Source of the DNA: Pseudomonas defluvii
GTDB taxonomy: Bacteria > Pseudomonadota > Gammaproteobacteria > Pseudomonadales > Pseudomonadaceae
Direction: 5' to 3'
Assembly: GCF_001695625.1 (NCBI RefSeq)
Contig: NZ_MBPN01000010.1
Coordinates: forward strand, 23,075 to 87,074
Length of the DNA stretch: 64,000 nt
Positions 15,276-25,739 of the stretch are shown here, in pieces (position 1 is the first letter of the stretch; the number at the start of each line of letters is the position of its first letter). The notes under the pieces are model-generated. The model ran no database searches. It worked only from the letters and a program-made list of their open reading frames with translations, and was not told the DNA's origin. The translations under genes and the position numbers were made by a program.

Positions 15276-16127
15276 ATGACTCCAAAGCAGTACCCGACCC
15301 GGTTGCCTTGCGGCAACCGGGTTCTTGATTTGTCCCTTACCCATGTCATGGGTATCCTCAATATCACGCCAGACTCCTTCTCCGATGGCGGCCGCTTCAC
15401 TCAGCGTGACGCGGCATTGCGCCACGCGGAGGCGATGGTTGCCGCAGGCGCTACGCTGATCGATGTGGGCGGTGAGTCCACTCGGCCGGGCGCGCGAGCG
15501 GTGTCTCCTGTCGAAGAGCTGGAGCGCGTTGCGCCCATCGTCGAGGCCATCAGCCAGGCGCTGGATGTCATCATCTCCGTCGACACGTCGACCCCGGCCG
15601 TGATGCGCGAATCGGCTCGTCTCGGGGCGGGGCTGATTAACGATGTGCGATCGCTCAGTCGCGATGGCGCCCTGGATGCAGCGGCTGCCACAGGTTTGCC
15701 TGTGTGCTTGATGCACATGCGCGGTGAACCAGGCGACATGCAGAACAACCCGCATTACCAGAATGTCACGGTCGAAGTGTCGAGCTATCTTGAAGAACGG
15801 ATGGCTGCGTGTGCGGCGGTGGGCATTGGTGCGGAGCGCATCATCCTGGATCCGGGCTTTGGGTTCGCAAAAAACCTGGCCCACAACCTTAGCCTGTTCA
15901 AGCACATGGAAGCGTTGTATCGCCTTGGCAGGCCTCTGCTGGTCGGCGTTTCACGCAAGAGCATGATTGGTCAGGCACTTGAGCGCCCGGTTGGGGAGCG
16001 GCTCTACGGCAGCCTCGCATTGGCTGCGCTGGCGATGACCAAAGGTGCCAGTATTTTACGCGTTCATGATGTCGCCGAAACCGTCGACGTAGTGCGGATG
16101 ATCGCAGCGGTACAGGCCGCCGAATAA
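15276..16127 (+). CDS. folP: Dihydropteroate synthase
   Basis: FolP condenses p-aminobenzoate with dihydropterin pyrophosphate in folate synthesis and is the sulfonamide target. The 283-residue TIM barrel has the signature [17 protein letters not shown] (about 25-40), the phosphate loop GGESTRPGA (about 66-74) and the C-terminal [10 protein letters not shown] (about 225-235). It sits between ftsH and glmM with gaps of 8 and 16 bases, so it belongs to the same operon. No resistance-type insertion is seen in the loops. Confidence 0.98.
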   Translation: MTPKQYPTRLPCGNRVLDLSLTHVMGILNITPDSFSDGGRFTQRDAALRHAEAMVAAGATLIDVGGESTRPGARAVSPVEELERVAPIVEAISQALDVIISVDTSTPAVMRESARLGAGLINDVRSLSRDGALDAAAATGLPVCLMHMRGEPGDMQNNPHYQNVTVEVSSYLEERMAACAAVGIGAERIILDPGFGFAKNLAHNLSLFKHMEALYRLGRPLLVGVSRKSMIGQALERPVGERLYGSLALAALAMTKGASILRVHDVAETVDVVRMIAAVQAAE

Positions 16128-16143
16128 GAGTGACGGAGCATTT

Positions 16144-17484
16144 ATGAGTAGAAAATATTTTGGTACCGACGGTATTCGTGGCCGCGTCGGTGTATACCCC
16201 ATCACCCCTGATTTCATGCTCAAGCTGGGTTGGGCAGCGGGTATGGCCTTTCGCAAGATGGGCGCTTGCAGGGTGTTGGTGGGCAAGGACACGCGAATTT
16301 CGGGTTACATGTTCGAGTCGGCGCTGGAAGCAGGTCTCTCTGCTGCCGGTGCGGATGTCATGCTGCTTGGGCCGATGCCGACCCCGGCGATTGCCTACCT
16401 GACGCGTACCTTTCACGCCGAAGCGGGCATTGTCATCAGTGCCTCGCACAATCCGCACGATGATAACGGCATCAAGTTCTTCTCCGGCCAGGGTACCAAG
16501 CTGCCTGATGATATCGAGCTGATGATTGAAGAGTTGCTCGATCAGCCGATGACCGTGGTGGAGTCGAGCAAGCTGGGCAAGGTCTCGCGCATCAACGATG
16601 CTGCCGGGCGCTACATCGAGTTCTGCAAGAGCAGTGTGCCGACCAGTACCGATTTTGCCGGGCTCAAGCTTGTGGTTGATTGTGCTCATGGCGCTACCTA
16701 CAAGGTTGCGCCTAGCGTGTTCCGCGAACTGGGTGCCAGCGTCACGGTGCTGCATGCGCAGCCGGACGGCCTGAACATCAATGAAGGTTGTGGCTCTACG
16801 CACATCGAATCGCTGCAGGCAGCGGTGCTGGTGGGGCACGCCGATCTTGGTATCGCCTTCGATGGTGATGGCGATCGTGTATTGATGGTCGACCATACCG
16901 GTGCGATCGTCGATGGTGACGAGCTGTTGTTCATCATTGCGCGTGACCTGCAGGAGCGCGGCAAGTTGCAGGGTGGCGTGGTGGGTACCCTGATGAGCAA
17001 CCTGGGCCTTGAGTTGGCCTTGCAGGAGCTTTCCATACCGTTTGTGCGGGCGAAGGTTGGCGACCGCTACGTCATGGCTGAGCTGTTGGAGCGTGACTGG
17101 GTGGTTGGCGGCGAAAACTCCGGGCATGTCGTGTGCTGCAACCACACCACGACGGGCGATGCGATTATTGCTGCGTTGCAGGTCTTGTTGGCGCTCAAGC
17201 GTCGCGGCGAAACCTTGGCTCAGGCGCGTCAGGCTTTGCGCAAGTGCCCACAGGTTCTGATCAACGTGCGTTTTGGTGACAGCAAGGTCGATCCGGTTGA
17301 GCACCCTGTCGTCAAGGAAGCCTGTGCGCGTGTTACAGAGGCAATGGCGGGGCGTGGGCGGGTATTGCTGCGCAAATCCGGTACTGAGCCGCTGGTGCGC
17401 GTGATGGTCGAAGGTGACGATGAAGCACAGGTGCGTGGTTACGCCGAAGAGCTGGCAGCGCTGGTTGGTGAAGTTTGCGTCTGA
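16144..17484 (+). CDS. glmM: Phosphoglucosamine mutase
   Basis: GlmM converts glucosamine-6-phosphate to glucosamine-1-phosphate for UDP-GlcNAc and cell wall synthesis. The 446-residue protein begins [16 protein letters not shown]. The phosphoserine loop [12 protein letters not shown] places the catalytic Ser at about 101. The metal site is DGDGDR (about 240) and the sugar-phosphate loop near the end is [26 protein letters not shown] precedes the ATG. Confidence 0.98.
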   Translation: MSRKYFGTDGIRGRVGVYPITPDFMLKLGWAAGMAFRKMGACRVLVGKDTRISGYMFESALEAGLSAAGADVMLLGPMPTPAIAYLTRTFHAEAGIVISASHNPHDDNGIKFFSGQGTKLPDDIELMIEELLDQPMTVVESSKLGKVSRINDAAGRYIEFCKSSVPTSTDFAGLKLVVDCAHGATYKVAPSVFRELGASVTVLHAQPDGLNINEGCGSTHIESLQAAVLVGHADLGIAFDGDGDRVLMVDHTGAIVDGDELLFIIARDLQERGKLQGGVVGTLMSNLGLELALQELSIPFVRAKVGDRYVMAELLERDWVVGGENSGHVVCCNHTTTGDAIIAALQVLLALKRRGETLAQARQALRKCPQVLINVRFGDSKVDPVEHPVVKEACARVTEAMAGRGRVLLRKSGTEPLVRVMVEGDDEAQVRGYAEELAALVGEVCV

Positions 17485-17550
17485 TTAGCGCTTGCCAGCG
17501 TTGAAAGGGTTGGGTAAGATCTGCGCCCACTTTGACCGACGAGGTACAGC

Positions 17551-18306
17551 ATGCGTCGCCCTATGGTAGCTGGTAACTGGAAGATGCACGGTACCCGCGC
17601 CAGCGTCGCTGAGCTGATCAAGGGCTTGAGTGATTTAGCCCTGCCGAGCGGTGTTGAAGTAGCGGTTTTCCCGCCCTGTCTCTACATCAATCAAGTGATT
17701 GAAGGGTTGCAGGGTAAGTCGGTCGCCGTCGGTGCACAGAACTCCGCAGTGGAGTCTATGCAGGGCGCGCTGACCGGTGAAACTGCACCGAGCCAGTTGG
17801 TCGATGCAGGATGTAGTTTTGTGTTGGTTGGGCATTCGGAGCGTCGCCAGTTCATGGGCGAAACTGACGCAACGCTCAACCGCAAGTTTGCAGCCGCTCA
17901 GGCCTGTGGCCTGACGCCAGTGTTGTGTATAGGGGAAACCCTGGAAGAGCGCGAGGCGGGCAAGACGCTTGAGGTTGTAGGGCGTCAGCTGGGTAGCATC
18001 ATCGAGGAGCTCGGTGTTGGTGCCTTTGCCAAAGCGGTGATTGCTTATGAGCCTGTATGGGCCATTGGCACCGGCCTTACGGCCACGCCACAGCAGGCGC
18101 AGGATGTGCATAAAGCCATTCGTGAGCAGCTGGCGGCAGAGAATACTGAAGTCGCAGGAAATGTGCGGCTTCTATACGGCGGCAGCGTGAAGGCGGCCAA
18201 TGCGGCTGAGCTGTTCGGCATGCCGGATATCGATGGGGGGCTCATAGGTGGAGCTTCCCTGAACGCAGACGAATTCGGTGCAATTTGTCGCGCCGCAGGA
18301 AACTGA
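17551..18306 (+). CDS. tpiA: Triosephosphate isomerase
   Basis: TpiA interconverts dihydroxyacetone phosphate and glyceraldehyde-3-phosphate. The 251-residue protein has Asn/Lys in VAGNWKMHG (about 6-14), the catalytic His in VGHSERRQF (about 93), the catalytic Glu in [11 protein letters not shown] (about 167) and the phosphate loop [11 protein letters not shown]. Its stop is three bases before secG, so translation is probably coupled. Confidence 0.98.
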   Translation: MRRPMVAGNWKMHGTRASVAELIKGLSDLALPSGVEVAVFPPCLYINQVIEGLQGKSVAVGAQNSAVESMQGALTGETAPSQLVDAGCSFVLVGHSERRQFMGETDATLNRKFAAAQACGLTPVLCIGETLEEREAGKTLEVVGRQLGSIIEELGVGAFAKAVIAYEPVWAIGTGLTATPQQAQDVHKAIREQLAAENTEVAGNVRLLYGGSVKAANAAELFGMPDIDGGLIGGASLNADEFGAICRAAGN

Positions 18307-18309
18307 GAA

Positions 18310-18690
18310 ATGCTCGAAACCGTCGTAGTTGTTTTGCATCTGTTGGGCGCGCTGGGTTTGGTGGTACTGGTGTTGTTGCAACAGGGTAAAGGTGCAGAGG
18401 CTGGTGCATCTTTCGGCGCAGGTGCTTCAAATACTGTGTTCGGAAGCCAAGGTTCTGCTACCTTTCTGAGTAAGTTTACTGCTATACTAGCTGCATCTTT
18501 CTTCTTAACTGCTCTTGGGTTAGGATACTTTGCTAAAGAGAAAGCTCATGAGCTGACTCAGGTAGGATTGCCAGATCCAGCGGTTCTGGAAGTTCAGAAA
18601 AAACCAGCGGCAGATGATGTGCCGGTGCTTCAAGAGCAAAAAGGTAATGTCGGTAATACTGATGTTCCTCCAGCTCAAGAGAAGAAGTAA
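18310..18690 (+). CDS. secG: Protein-export membrane protein SecG
   Basis: SecG is the small subunit of the SecYEG translocon. The 126-residue protein has two membrane helices (about 1-22 and 54-74) flanking the conserved [25 protein letters not shown] loop region, followed by a long hydrophilic C-terminal tail typical of Pseudomonas. The last third is noticeably richer in A+T than its neighbours. tRNA-Leu follows 20 bases downstream and is probably processed from the same transcript. Confidence 0.97.
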   Translation: MLETVVVVLHLLGALGLVVLVLLQQGKGAEAGASFGAGASNTVFGSQGSATFLSKFTAILAASFFLTALGLGYFAKEKAHELTQVGLPDPAVLEVQKKPAADDVPVLQEQKGNVGNTDVPPAQEKK

Positions 18691-18710
18691 AAAGCGTCAA
18701 ATGTAGTATT

Positions 18711-18796
18711 GCCGAGGTGGTGGAATTGGTAGACACGCAACCTTGAGGTGGTTGTGCCCATAGGGTGTAGGGGTTCGAGTCCCCTTCTCGGTACCA
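18711..18796 (+). tRNA. tRNA-Leu (anticodon GAG)
   Basis: An 86-base cloverleaf with CCA encoded. The acceptor begins GCCGAGG and ends in TACCA. The anticodon stem CAACC/GGTTG holds the loop TTGAGGT, giving GAG. There is a long variable arm, and GGTTCGAGTCC forms the T arm. It lies between secG and tRNA-fMet. Confidence 0.97.
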
Positions 18797-18809
18797 ATTA
18801 AAACAAGAC

Positions 18810-18829
18810 AGCCCGCTACATGCGGGCTT
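18810..18829 (+). terminator. Intrinsic terminator after tRNA-Leu
   Basis: AGCCCGC and GCGGGCT form a seven-pair stem with loop TACAT, followed by TTCTTGT. It probably ends the ftsH-secG-tRNA-Leu transcript. Confidence 0.75.
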
Positions 18830-18849
18830 TCTTGTCGGTGGAGGTTAGA

Positions 18850-18879
18850 TTGACCCCTTGGTGGGTTCGGTCGTATACT
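18850..18879 (+). promoter_or_regulatory. Sigma-70 promoter of tRNA-fMet
   Basis: TTGACC (18850-18855) and TATACT (18874-18879) are spaced by 18 bases and end 16 bases before the mature tRNA 5' end. A C-rich discriminator follows, as expected for growth-rate-regulated stable RNA promoters. Confidence 0.75.
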
Positions 18880-18895
18880 TTCGCCCCAGCTTTGT

Positions 18896-18972
<77 letters not shown>

Positions 18973-18983
18973 GTCCCAAGCGG

Positions 18984-19005
18984 AGCCCCTTTTCAGGGGC
19001 TTTTT
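18984..19005 (+). terminator. First terminator between tRNA-fMet and rimP
   Basis: AGCCCCT and AGGGGCT form a seven-pair stem with loop TTTC, followed by TTTT. It lies 12 bases after the mature tRNA 3' end. Confidence 0.8.
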
Positions 19006-19051
19006 GCTAGCTGGACAGTTCTTAGCGCCGGTATTCAGCGGCGTATCCGGG

Positions 19052-19073
19052 ATGGGCGCTTTGCCCATTTTTT
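19052..19073 (+). terminator. Second terminator just before rimP
   Basis: ATGGGC and GCCCAT form a six-pair stem with loop GCTTT, followed by TTTTTA. It ends only 30 bases upstream of the rimP start, so the downstream operon needs read-through or a promoter inside this short leader. Confidence 0.7.
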
Positions 19074-19102
19074 ATTTGCATAGCATGCACGAGGGGGTTC
19101 AG

Positions 19103-19561
19103 GTGTCGAGCAAGCTAGAACAGTTGCAGGCCTTGTTGGCCCCGGTGGTCGAGGCTCTTGGCTATCAATGCTGGGGGATCGAATTCATCTCTCAAGGCAA
19201 GCATTCGGTACTGCGTATCTATATCGACAAGGCAGATGGCATTCTGGTCGACGACTGTGAAGTGGTCAGTCGCCAGGTGAGTGGCATTCTGGATGTCGAA
19301 GATCCGATCAGTTCCGAATACACCCTTGAAGTGTCCTCTCCTGGCATGGATCGCCCGCTGTTCACTTTGGAACAGTTCGCTTCGCATGCCGGCGAACAAG
19401 TGAAGATCAAGCTGCGTACGCCCTTTGAAGGTCGTCGTAACTTTCAGGGCCTTCTCCGTGGAGTGGAGGAGCAGGATGTGGTGGTCCAGGTGGATAGCCA
19501 TGAGTTCCTGTTGCCGATCGACTCGATCGACAAGGCCAACATTATTCCCAGTTTTGACTGA
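19103..19561 (+). CDS. rimP: Ribosome maturation factor RimP
   Basis: RimP assists 30S subunit maturation. I choose GTG at 19103 (152 residues, [20 protein letters not shown]) because GAGGGGG lies five bases before it. An in-frame ATG at 19085 has no ribosome site and would add six residues. The N-terminal domain carries VLRIYIDK and the [10 protein letters not shown] segment. The [14 protein letters not shown] motif (about 75-88) precedes the C-terminal SH3-like domain. It is the first protein gene of the nusA-infB operon. Confidence 0.96.
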   Translation: MSSKLEQLQALLAPVVEALGYQCWGIEFISQGKHSVLRIYIDKADGILVDDCEVVSRQVSGILDVEDPISSEYTLEVSSPGMDRPLFTLEQFASHAGEQVKIKLRTPFEGRRNFQGLLRGVEEQDVVVQVDSHEFLLPIDSIDKANIIPSFD

Positions 19562-19620
19562 GACGTGCCGGATACCGCGTAGTCCGCGGATCCAATGGCG
19601 TGCGAAAGGCGAGGCGTACG

Positions 19621-21102
19621 ATGAGCAAAGAAGTACTGCTGGTTGTTGAGTCGGTATCCAACGAAAAGGGCGTACCGGCCGGCGTAATTTTTGAAGCGCT
19701 GGAAGTGGCTCTGGCCACTGCAACCAAGAAACGTTTTGAAGATGAAGTCGACCTGCGTGTGGAAATCAACCGCCACACGGGTAACTACGAGACTTTCCGT
19801 CGTTGGACTGTGGTCGAAGACGAAGATCTGGACGATCCAGCGATTGAACTTGCCGTTGATCAGGCCCAGGCGAAAAAGCCGGGTGCCGTTGCTGGCGAGA
19901 TCATCGAGGAAAAGATCGAATCCATTGAGTTCGGCCGCATTGCTGCTCAAACTGCCAAGCAGGTTATCGTGCAGAAAGTGCGTGAAGCCGAGCGTGCGCA
20001 GGTCGTCGACGCTTATCGTGAGCGTCTGGGCGAGATCATTTCCGGCACCGTCAAGAAAGTCACCCGCGACAACGTTATCGTCGACCTGGGCAACAACGCT
20101 GAAGCGTTGCTGGCCCGTGAAGACATCATTTCGCGCGAAACCTTCCGTGTGGGTGTGCGTCTGCGTGCACTGCTCAAGGAAATTCGTACCGAGAACCGTG
20201 GCCCGCAACTGATTCTGTCGCGTACTGCGCCACAGATGCTGATCGAGCTTTTCCGCATTGAGGTGCCGGAAATTGCCGAAGGCCTGATCGAAGTCATGGG
20301 CGCCTCTCGCGACCCAGGCTCGCGGGCCAAGATCGCCGTTCGCTCCAAAGACAAGCGCATTGACCCACAAGGTGCGTGTATTGGCATGCGTGGTTCGCGT
20401 GTTCAGGCAGTTTCTGGCGAATTGGGCGGCGAGCGCGTGGATATCGTCCTGTGGGACGACAACCCGGCGCAGTTTGTCATCAACGCCATGTCACCGGCTG
20501 AAGTCGCGGCGATCATTGTTGATGAAGATGCCCACGCCATGGATATCGCCGTGGCGGCGGACAACCTGGCCCAGGCCATCGGCCGTGGCGGTCAGAACGT
20601 GCGTCTGGCCAGCCAGCTGACCGGCTGGACGCTGAACGTGATGACCGAGTCGGACATTCAGGCCAAGCAACAAGCTGAAACCGGCGACATCCTGCGTAAC
20701 TTCATCGACGAGCTGGAAGTTGATGAAGAGCTGGCGCAGGTGCTGGTTGACGAAGGCTTCACCAGCCTGGAAGAAATTGCCTACGTACCGCTGGAAGAAA
20801 TGCTCAACATCGATGGCTTTGACGAGGAGATCGTCAACGAGCTCCGCGCTCGGGCCAAGGACCGTCTGTTGACCAAGGCCATCGCTACAGAGGAAAAACT
20901 GGCAGACGCCCACCCGGCCGAAGACCTGCTCTCTCTTGAGGGTATGGACAACGACCTGGCAGCGGAACTGGCGGTGCGCGGCGTGGTTACCCGCGAAGAC
21001 CTGGCCGAGCAGTCGATCGACGACCTGCTCGACATCGACGGCATCGACGAAGAGCGTGCCGGCAAGTTGATCATGGCCGCCCGAGCCCACTGGTTCGAGT
21101 AA
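19621..21102 (+). CDS. nusA: Transcription termination/antitermination factor NusA
   Basis: NusA modulates pausing, termination and rRNA antitermination. The 493-residue protein starts at [19 protein letters not shown]. It has the N-terminal RNAP-binding domain (1-125), S1 domain (about 135-200, [23 protein letters not shown]), KH1 and KH2 domains (about 230-345, with [14 protein letters not shown] and [13 protein letters not shown]) and two C-terminal acidic repeats (about 360-490). The start follows a GCGAGGCG ribosome site. In E. coli the operon is autoregulated by NusA through leader terminators, and the two terminators before rimP allow the same here. Confidence 0.98.
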   Translation: MSKEVLLVVESVSNEKGVPAGVIFEALEVALATATKKRFEDEVDLRVEINRHTGNYETFRRWTVVEDEDLDDPAIELAVDQAQAKKPGAVAGEIIEEKIESIEFGRIAAQTAKQVIVQKVREAERAQVVDAYRERLGEIISGTVKKVTRDNVIVDLGNNAEALLAREDIISRETFRVGVRLRALLKEIRTENRGPQLILSRTAPQMLIELFRIEVPEIAEGLIEVMGASRDPGSRAKIAVRSKDKRIDPQGACIGMRGSRVQAVSGELGGERVDIVLWDDNPAQFVINAMSPAEVAAIIVDEDAHAMDIAVAADNLAQAIGRGGQNVRLASQLTGWTLNVMTESDIQAKQQAETGDILRNFIDELEVDEELAQVLVDEGFTSLEEIAYVPLEEMLNIDGFDEEIVNELRARAKDRLLTKAIATEEKLADAHPAEDLLSLEGMDNDLAAELAVRGVVTREDLAEQSIDDLLDIDGIDEERAGKLIMAARAHWFE

Positions 21103-21128
21103 TTAGGCTGGCCTGAGGAGAGAAGTGC

Positions 21129-23624
21129 ATGACGCAAGTCACGGTGAAAGAATTGGCCCAAGAGGTCGCTGCACCGGTAGAGCGCCTGCTGCAGCAGATG
21201 CGTGAGGCAGGTCTGCCGCACACCGACGCCGGTCAGGTAGTGACCGACAGTGAGAAGCAGGCTCTGCTGACTCATTTGAAAAGCAGCCACAAGGCGAAAG
21301 TGGAAGAACCGCGCAAGATCACCTTGCAGCGCAAGACCACCAGCACCCTGCGTGTTGCCGGTAGCAAAAGCATCAGCGTAGAAGTACGCAAGAAGAAAGT
21401 ATTTGTGCAACGCAGCCCGGAAGAGATCCAGGCCGAGCAGAAGCGCGAGCTGGACGAACGCCGTGCCGTGGAAAACGCCGCACGTGAGAAGGCTGAAGCC
21501 GAAGCACGTCAACGTGCCCAGGAAGAAGCCCGTCGTCAGCCTGCAGCGACTGAGGCCGTAGCGGCCGCGCCGGTCGCAGCAGCGCCTGCCGCTGTTTCTC
21601 CGGCCGACGCTGCTCCAGCACCGGTTGCCGATCGCAAGAAAGACGAAAGCCGTCGTAGCGACAAGGCGCGTGACGACGATCGTCGTGGCGAGCGCCGCAA
21701 CGAAGCGCCACGTGTTTCGGTCAAGGTCAAGGAAAAGGAAAAGGCGCCTACGCCGCGTGCTGCTCCGCGTACTACCGAAGAAGAAAGCGATGGCTTCCGT
21801 CGCGGTGGTCGTGGCAAGGGCAAGCCGAAGAAGCGTAACGCGCACGGCTTCCAGAGCCCGACTGGTCCGGTAATCCGTGACGTGGTGATCGGCGAGACCA
21901 TCACGGTTTCTGAACTGGCCCAACAGATGTCGGTCAAGGCCGCTGAAGTGGTCAAGTTCATGTTCAAGCTGGGCACTCCGGTGACCATCAACCAGGTTCT
22001 CGATCAGGAAACCGCACAGCTGGTTGCTGAAGAGCTGGGCCACAACGTCAAACTGGTCAGCGACAACGCCCTGGAAGATTCCCTGGCCGAGTCCCTGAAG
22101 TTTGAAGGTGAGTCGTTCGCTCGTGCGCCGGTTGTTACCGTAATGGGTCACGTTGACCACGGTAAGACCTCGCTGCTCGACTACATCCGTCGTGCCAAGG
22201 TAGCTGCTGGCGAAGCCGGTGGTATTACCCAGCACATCGGTGCTTACCACGTTGAAACCGACCGCGGCATGGTCACGTTCCTCGATACCCCAGGCCACGC
22301 TGCGTTCACCGCAATGCGTGCCCGTGGTGCCAAGGCAACCGACATCGTGATCCTCGTGGTCGCGGCTGACGACGGTGTAATGCCGCAGACCATTGAAGCA
22401 GTCCAGCATGCCAAGGCTGCCGGTGTTCCTCTGGTTGTTGCCGTGAACAAGATCGACAAGCCGGGTGCAGATCTCGATCGCATCCGTAACGAGTTGTCTG
22501 TTCAGGGCGTTACCTCCGAAGAGTGGGGCGGTGATACACCATTCGTTCCTGTCTCGGCGAAGATGGGTACTGGCGTCGACGAGTTGCTTGAAGCCGTTCT
22601 GCTGCAGGCTGAGATTCTCGAGCTCAAGGCAACGCCTTCGGCACCGGGTCGGGGCGTGGTAGTTGAATCGCGTCTGGACAAAGGCCGTGGCCCAGTGGCT
22701 ACCGTGCTGGTTCAGGACGGTACTCTGCGTCAGGGCGACATGGTTCTGTGCGGTTCGAACTTCGGCCGTGTACGTGCCATGCTTGACGAGAACGGCAAGC
22801 CTGTGAAGGAAGCGGGCCCGTCGATTCCGGTCGAGATCCTTGGTCTTGATGGCACTCCAGAGGCCGGCGATGAGCTGAGCGTGGTGGCTGACGAGAAGAA
22901 GGCCCGTGAAGTTGCACTGTTCCGTCAAGGCAAGTACCGCGAAGTCAAACTGGCTCGCGCGCATGCCGGCAAACTCGAGAACATCTTCGAGAACATGGGG
23001 CAGGAAGAGAAGAAGACCCTCAACATCGTCCTCAAGGCCGATGTTCGTGGTTCTCTCGAGGCGCTGCAAGGTTCCTTGAGCGGTCTGGGCAACGACGAAG
23101 TACAAGTGCGCGTAGTGGGCGGCGGCGTCGGTGGTATCACCGAAAGCGATGCCAACCTGGCACTGGCTTCCAATGCAGTACTGTTCGGCTTCAACGTGCG
23201 TGCTGATGCTGGCGCGCGCAAGATCGTCGAGCAGGAAGGTCTGGATATGCGTTACTACAACGTGATCTACGACATCATTGAAGACGTCAAGAAAGCCCTG
23301 ACCGGTATGCTCGGCAGCGATGTTCGCGAGAACATCCTCGGTATCGCAGAAGTGCGTGACGTGTTCCGCTCGCCGAAGTTCGGTGCTATCGCCGGTTGCA
23401 TGGTGGTCGAAGGTACGGTTCACCGTAACCGTCCGATCCGTGTACTGCGTGAAGACATCGTTATCTTCGAAGGCGAACTGGAATCGCTGCGTCGCTTCAA
23501 GGACGATATGTCCGAAGTCCGTGCCGGCATGGAATGCGGTATTGGCGTCAAGAGCTACAACGACGTCAAGGTTGGCGACAAGATCGAAGTCTTCGAGAAA
23601 GTCCAAGTCGCTCGCACGCTCTAA
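21129..23624 (+). CDS. infB: Translation initiation factor IF-2
   Basis: IF-2 is the GTPase that places initiator tRNA on the 30S subunit. The 831-residue protein has an N-terminal IF2 domain (about 1-55), then a long charged Ala/Glu/Arg-rich region (about 90-240). The G domain carries GHVDHGKTS (about 339-347), DTPGHAAF and NKIDKPGAD. Domains II-IV follow, including the fMet-binding C-terminal barrel. TGAGGAGAG precedes the ATG. A second, internally started IF-2 form, as in E. coli, is possible but cannot be decided from sequence. Confidence 0.98.
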   Translation: MTQVTVKELAQEVAAPVERLLQQMREAGLPHTDAGQVVTDSEKQALLTHLKSSHKAKVEEPRKITLQRKTTSTLRVAGSKSISVEVRKKKVFVQRSPEEIQAEQKRELDERRAVENAAREKAEAEARQRAQEEARRQPAATEAVAAAPVAAAPAAVSPADAAPAPVADRKKDESRRSDKARDDDRRGERRNEAPRVSVKVKEKEKAPTPRAAPRTTEEESDGFRRGGRGKGKPKKRNAHGFQSPTGPVIRDVVIGETITVSELAQQMSVKAAEVVKFMFKLGTPVTINQVLDQETAQLVAEELGHNVKLVSDNALEDSLAESLKFEGESFARAPVVTVMGHVDHGKTSLLDYIRRAKVAAGEAGGITQHIGAYHVETDRGMVTFLDTPGHAAFTAMRARGAKATDIVILVVAADDGVMPQTIEAVQHAKAAGVPLVVAVNKIDKPGADLDRIRNELSVQGVTSEEWGGDTPFVPVSAKMGTGVDELLEAVLLQAEILELKATPSAPGRGVVVESRLDKGRGPVATVLVQDGTLRQGDMVLCGSNFGRVRAMLDENGKPVKEAGPSIPVEILGLDGTPEAGDELSVVADEKKAREVALFRQGKYREVKLARAHAGKLENIFENMGQEEKKTLNIVLKADVRGSLEALQGSLSGLGNDEVQVRVVGGGVGGITESDANLALASNAVLFGFNVRADAGARKIVEQEGLDMRYYNVIYDIIEDVKKALTGMLGSDVRENILGIAEVRDVFRSPKFGAIAGCMVVEGTVHRNRPIRVLREDIVIFEGELESLRRFKDDMSEVRAGMECGIGVKSYNDVKVGDKIEVFEKVQVARTL

Positions 23625-23684
23625 GCCGCGAGCTTGGGAGCCGTATGTTGATCGCCGCAAGGCGCCCGCAGCGGCTCTGAACGC

Positions 23685-23718
23685 AACGCCCGGTCCGGCT
23701 TCAGCCTGGCCGGGCGTT
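23685..23718 (+). terminator. Hairpin between infB and rbfA
   Basis: AACGCCCGG (23685-23693) pairs perfectly with CCGGGCGTT (23710-23718). The 16-base loop itself can form a small inner stem. Only TTTG follows, so it is more likely a processing or stability element, or a leaky terminator, than a full stop. Confidence 0.5.
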
Positions 23719-23744
23719 TGCCGCTTCAGTTACAGGTAGCAAAC

Positions 23745-24146
23745 ATGGCAAAAGAATATAGCCGTACCCAACGTATTGGCGATCAGATGCAGCGTGAGCT
23801 TGCGCAGCTGATCCGTCGTGAAGTCAAGGATCCGCGTGTTGGTCTGGTGACCATCACTGCCGTCGATGTCAGTCGTGATGTTGGCCATGCCAAGGTGTTC
23901 ATCACCGTGATGGGGCAGGATGGTGCAGAAAACATCGCGCAGAGCTTGAAAGTTCTGAACTCCGCCGCAGGTTTCCTGCGCATGCAACTCGGTCGTGAAA
24001 TGAAGTTGCGCAGTGTGCCGCAACTGCACTTCCACTATGACGAAAGTGTCTCCCGTGGCGCCCACCTGTCGGCGTTGATCGAGCGTGCCGTAGCAGAAGA
24101 CAGCCAGCATCAGGATGGCGGTACTTCCCTGGACACCAAGGAGTAA
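23745..24146 (+). CDS. rbfA: 30S ribosome-binding factor RbfA
   Basis: RbfA is a KH-type protein required for late 16S processing and cold adaptation. The 133-residue protein begins [23 protein letters not shown], the family start. It contains [14 protein letters not shown] and the C-terminal [19 protein letters not shown]. The upstream open frame is not used. truB begins four bases after the stop, and the truB ribosome site overlaps the rbfA end. Confidence 0.98.
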   Translation: MAKEYSRTQRIGDQMQRELAQLIRREVKDPRVGLVTITAVDVSRDVGHAKVFITVMGQDGAENIAQSLKVLNSAAGFLRMQLGREMKLRSVPQLHFHYDESVSRGAHLSALIERAVAEDSQHQDGGTSLDTKE

Positions 24147-24149
24147 GCG

Positions 24150-25067
24150 GTGGCTCAGGTCAAGCGTATCCGTCGTAACGTCAGTGGCATCATCCTGCTC
24201 GACAAGCCGCTGGGGTTTACCTCCAACGCCGCTTTGCAGAAGGTGCGCTGGCTGCTCAATGCTGAAAAGGCAGGCCATACGGGGAGCCTCGACCCACTGG
24301 CCAGTGGCGTATTGCCGCTGTGCTTCGGTGAGGCGACGAAGTTTTCCCAGTACTTGCTCGATTCTGACAAGGGTTACGAAACAGTCATGCAATTGGGCAT
24401 GACCACCAGCACTGCCGATGCTGAAGGTGAAGTGCTGCAGACTCGCGAAGTGACCGTTGGTCGCGCCGATATCGAAGCTGTTTTGCCACAATTTCGTGGT
24501 CAAATCAGTCAGATACCGCCGATGTACTCTGCGCTCAAGCGTGACGGGCAGCCGCTGTACAAGCTGGCACGCGCAGGTGAAGTAGTGGAGCGTGAAGCAC
24601 GTTCTGTTACTATTGATCGCCTGGAACTGCTTGAGTGTGAAGGTAGCCGCGCTCGTCTTTCGGTGGGCTGCAGTAAAGGTACGTACATCCGTACCCTGGT
24701 CGAGGACATCGGCGAGCAGTTGGGCTGTGGCGCCTATGTTGCAGAACTGCGCCGCACGCATGCCGGGCCATTCAGCCTGGCACAGACTGTGACCCTCGAA
24801 GAACTCGAGCAGGTTCACGCCGAAGGCGGTAATGAAGCGGTTGATCGCTTTCTGTTACCGTCCGATAGCGGTCTGCAAGATTGGCCTCTGCTCAAGTTTT
24901 CCGAGCACAGTGCCTTCTACTGGCTGCATGGTCAGCCGGTAAGGGCTCCGGACGCGCCGAAATTCGGCATGGTCCGCGTACAGGATCACAACGGTCGCTT
25001 CATCGGTATTGGTGAAGTGAGCGAAGACGGGCGAATTGCGCCGCGTCGACTGATTCGGTCTGAATGA
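24150..25067 (+). CDS. truB: tRNA pseudouridine-55 synthase TruB
   Basis: TruB makes pseudouridine 55 in the T loop of tRNAs. The 305-residue protein starts with GTG (24150), preceded by AAGGAG. The catalytic Asp lies in [17 protein letters not shown] (about 49-51). [12 protein letters not shown] and [15 protein letters not shown] are conserved RNA-binding segments, and a C-terminal PUA-like domain (about 250-305) completes it. Confidence 0.98.
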   Translation: MAQVKRIRRNVSGIILLDKPLGFTSNAALQKVRWLLNAEKAGHTGSLDPLASGVLPLCFGEATKFSQYLLDSDKGYETVMQLGMTTSTADAEGEVLQTREVTVGRADIEAVLPQFRGQISQIPPMYSALKRDGQPLYKLARAGEVVEREARSVTIDRLELLECEGSRARLSVGCSKGTYIRTLVEDIGEQLGCGAYVAELRRTHAGPFSLAQTVTLEELEQVHAEGGNEAVDRFLLPSDSGLQDWPLLKFSEHSAFYWLHGQPVRAPDAPKFGMVRVQDHNGRFIGIGEVSEDGRIAPRRLIRSE

Positions 25068-25078
25068 TCGAAACCAAC

Positions 25079-25102
25079 GGTATCAGGCTTCGGCGTGATA
25101 CC
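25079..25102 (+). repeat. Hairpin after truB
   Basis: GGTATCAGGC and GCGTGATACC flank a TTCG tetraloop, with one internal mismatch. There is no T-run. It lies at the start of the truB-rpsO gap and may be an mRNA processing element. Confidence 0.5.
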
Positions 25103-25157
25103 TGCGGGACAGAGGATGGCTGTTAATAGGCACGGTTATTCCTCACTTTTATGAATA

Positions 25158-25200
25158 CAGGGATCCGTCCCTGGCCTATTGGAAACCGGTTTCGGTTTCC
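25158..25200 (+). promoter_or_regulatory. Tandem hairpins in the rpsO leader
   Basis: Stem 1 is CAGGGA/TCCCTG with loop TCCG (25158-25173). Stem 2 is GGAAACCG/CGGTTTCC with loop GTTT (25181-25200). Stem 2 ends about six bases before the ribosome site TTTGGAG. S15 represses its own mRNA in gamma-proteobacteria through leader hairpins and a pseudoknot, so these are candidates for that element. The exact structural match was not tested. Confidence 0.5.
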
Positions 25201-25219
25201 CTTGATTTGGAGAAGCCAG

Positions 25220-25489
25220 ATGGCACTCAGCGTTGAAGAAAAAGCTCAAATCGTCGGCGAATACCAGCAAGCAGCCGGTGACACCGGTTCGCCAGAAGTG
25301 CAAGTTGCACTGCTGACCGCCAACATCAACAAGCTGCAAGGCCACTTCAAGGCCAACGGCAAAGACCACCACTCCCGTCGTGGTCTGATCCGTATGGTAA
25401 ACCAGCGTCGTAAGCTGCTGGACTACCTGAAGGGTAAAGACGCCACTCGTTACAGCGCCCTGATCGGTCGTCTGGGTCTGCGTCGCTAA
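25220..25489 (+). CDS. rpsO: 30S ribosomal protein S15
   Basis: S15 is a primary 16S rRNA-binding protein of the platform. It is 89 residues long starting at [16 protein letters not shown], the conserved family start. It contains [15 protein letters not shown] and [13 protein letters not shown], with the rRNA-binding His/Arg residues. TTTGGAG is seven bases before the ATG. Two hairpins precede it, and pnp follows after 250 bases, the usual rpsO-pnp pairing. Confidence 0.99.
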   Translation: MALSVEEKAQIVGEYQQAAGDTGSPEVQVALLTANINKLQGHFKANGKDHHSRRGLIRMVNQRRKLLDYLKGKDATRYSALIGRLGLRR

Positions 25490-25660
25490 TAGCGTCCTGG
25501 CCAGTGGTGTGCTCGGCGTGTTGCATTCTTCAGCCACGGTACGTTGTACCTGGGTTGATGAACACGCCGCGCGTATCTATGAGGTTGGCTGTCTGTTCTG
25601 CCTGAGCGGTTTCCGCGCAGTCAGGGCAGGCTCCCAACCTCTAGTTTTATCTGGACGGTC

Positions 25661-25680
25661 AATGGGGCCGATTCCCCGTT
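25661..25680 (+). promoter_or_regulatory. Hairpin in the pnp leader
   Basis: AATGGGG and CCCCGTT pair (one U.G) around CCGATT, 60 bases before pnp. In E. coli a leader hairpin cut by RNase III starts PNPase autoregulation. This is a weak structural analogue only. The rest of the 25490-25739 gap has no convincing gene. Confidence 0.35.
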
Positions 25681-25739
25681 CTGCCCAAGAATTCGCAAGA
25701 ACAAGTTCCCCTAGAGCCACTGAAAAAAGGTAGGAAACC

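Noticed and set aside
20781..23660. A 959-codon open frame antisense to infB and the nusA end
   Set aside because: It spans two real genes and their gap, has no motif, and its sense strand is certain.
25509..25733. A 74-codon frame between rpsO and pnp
   Set aside because: No ribosome site, no homology recalled, and the interval is the expected untranslated pnp leader.
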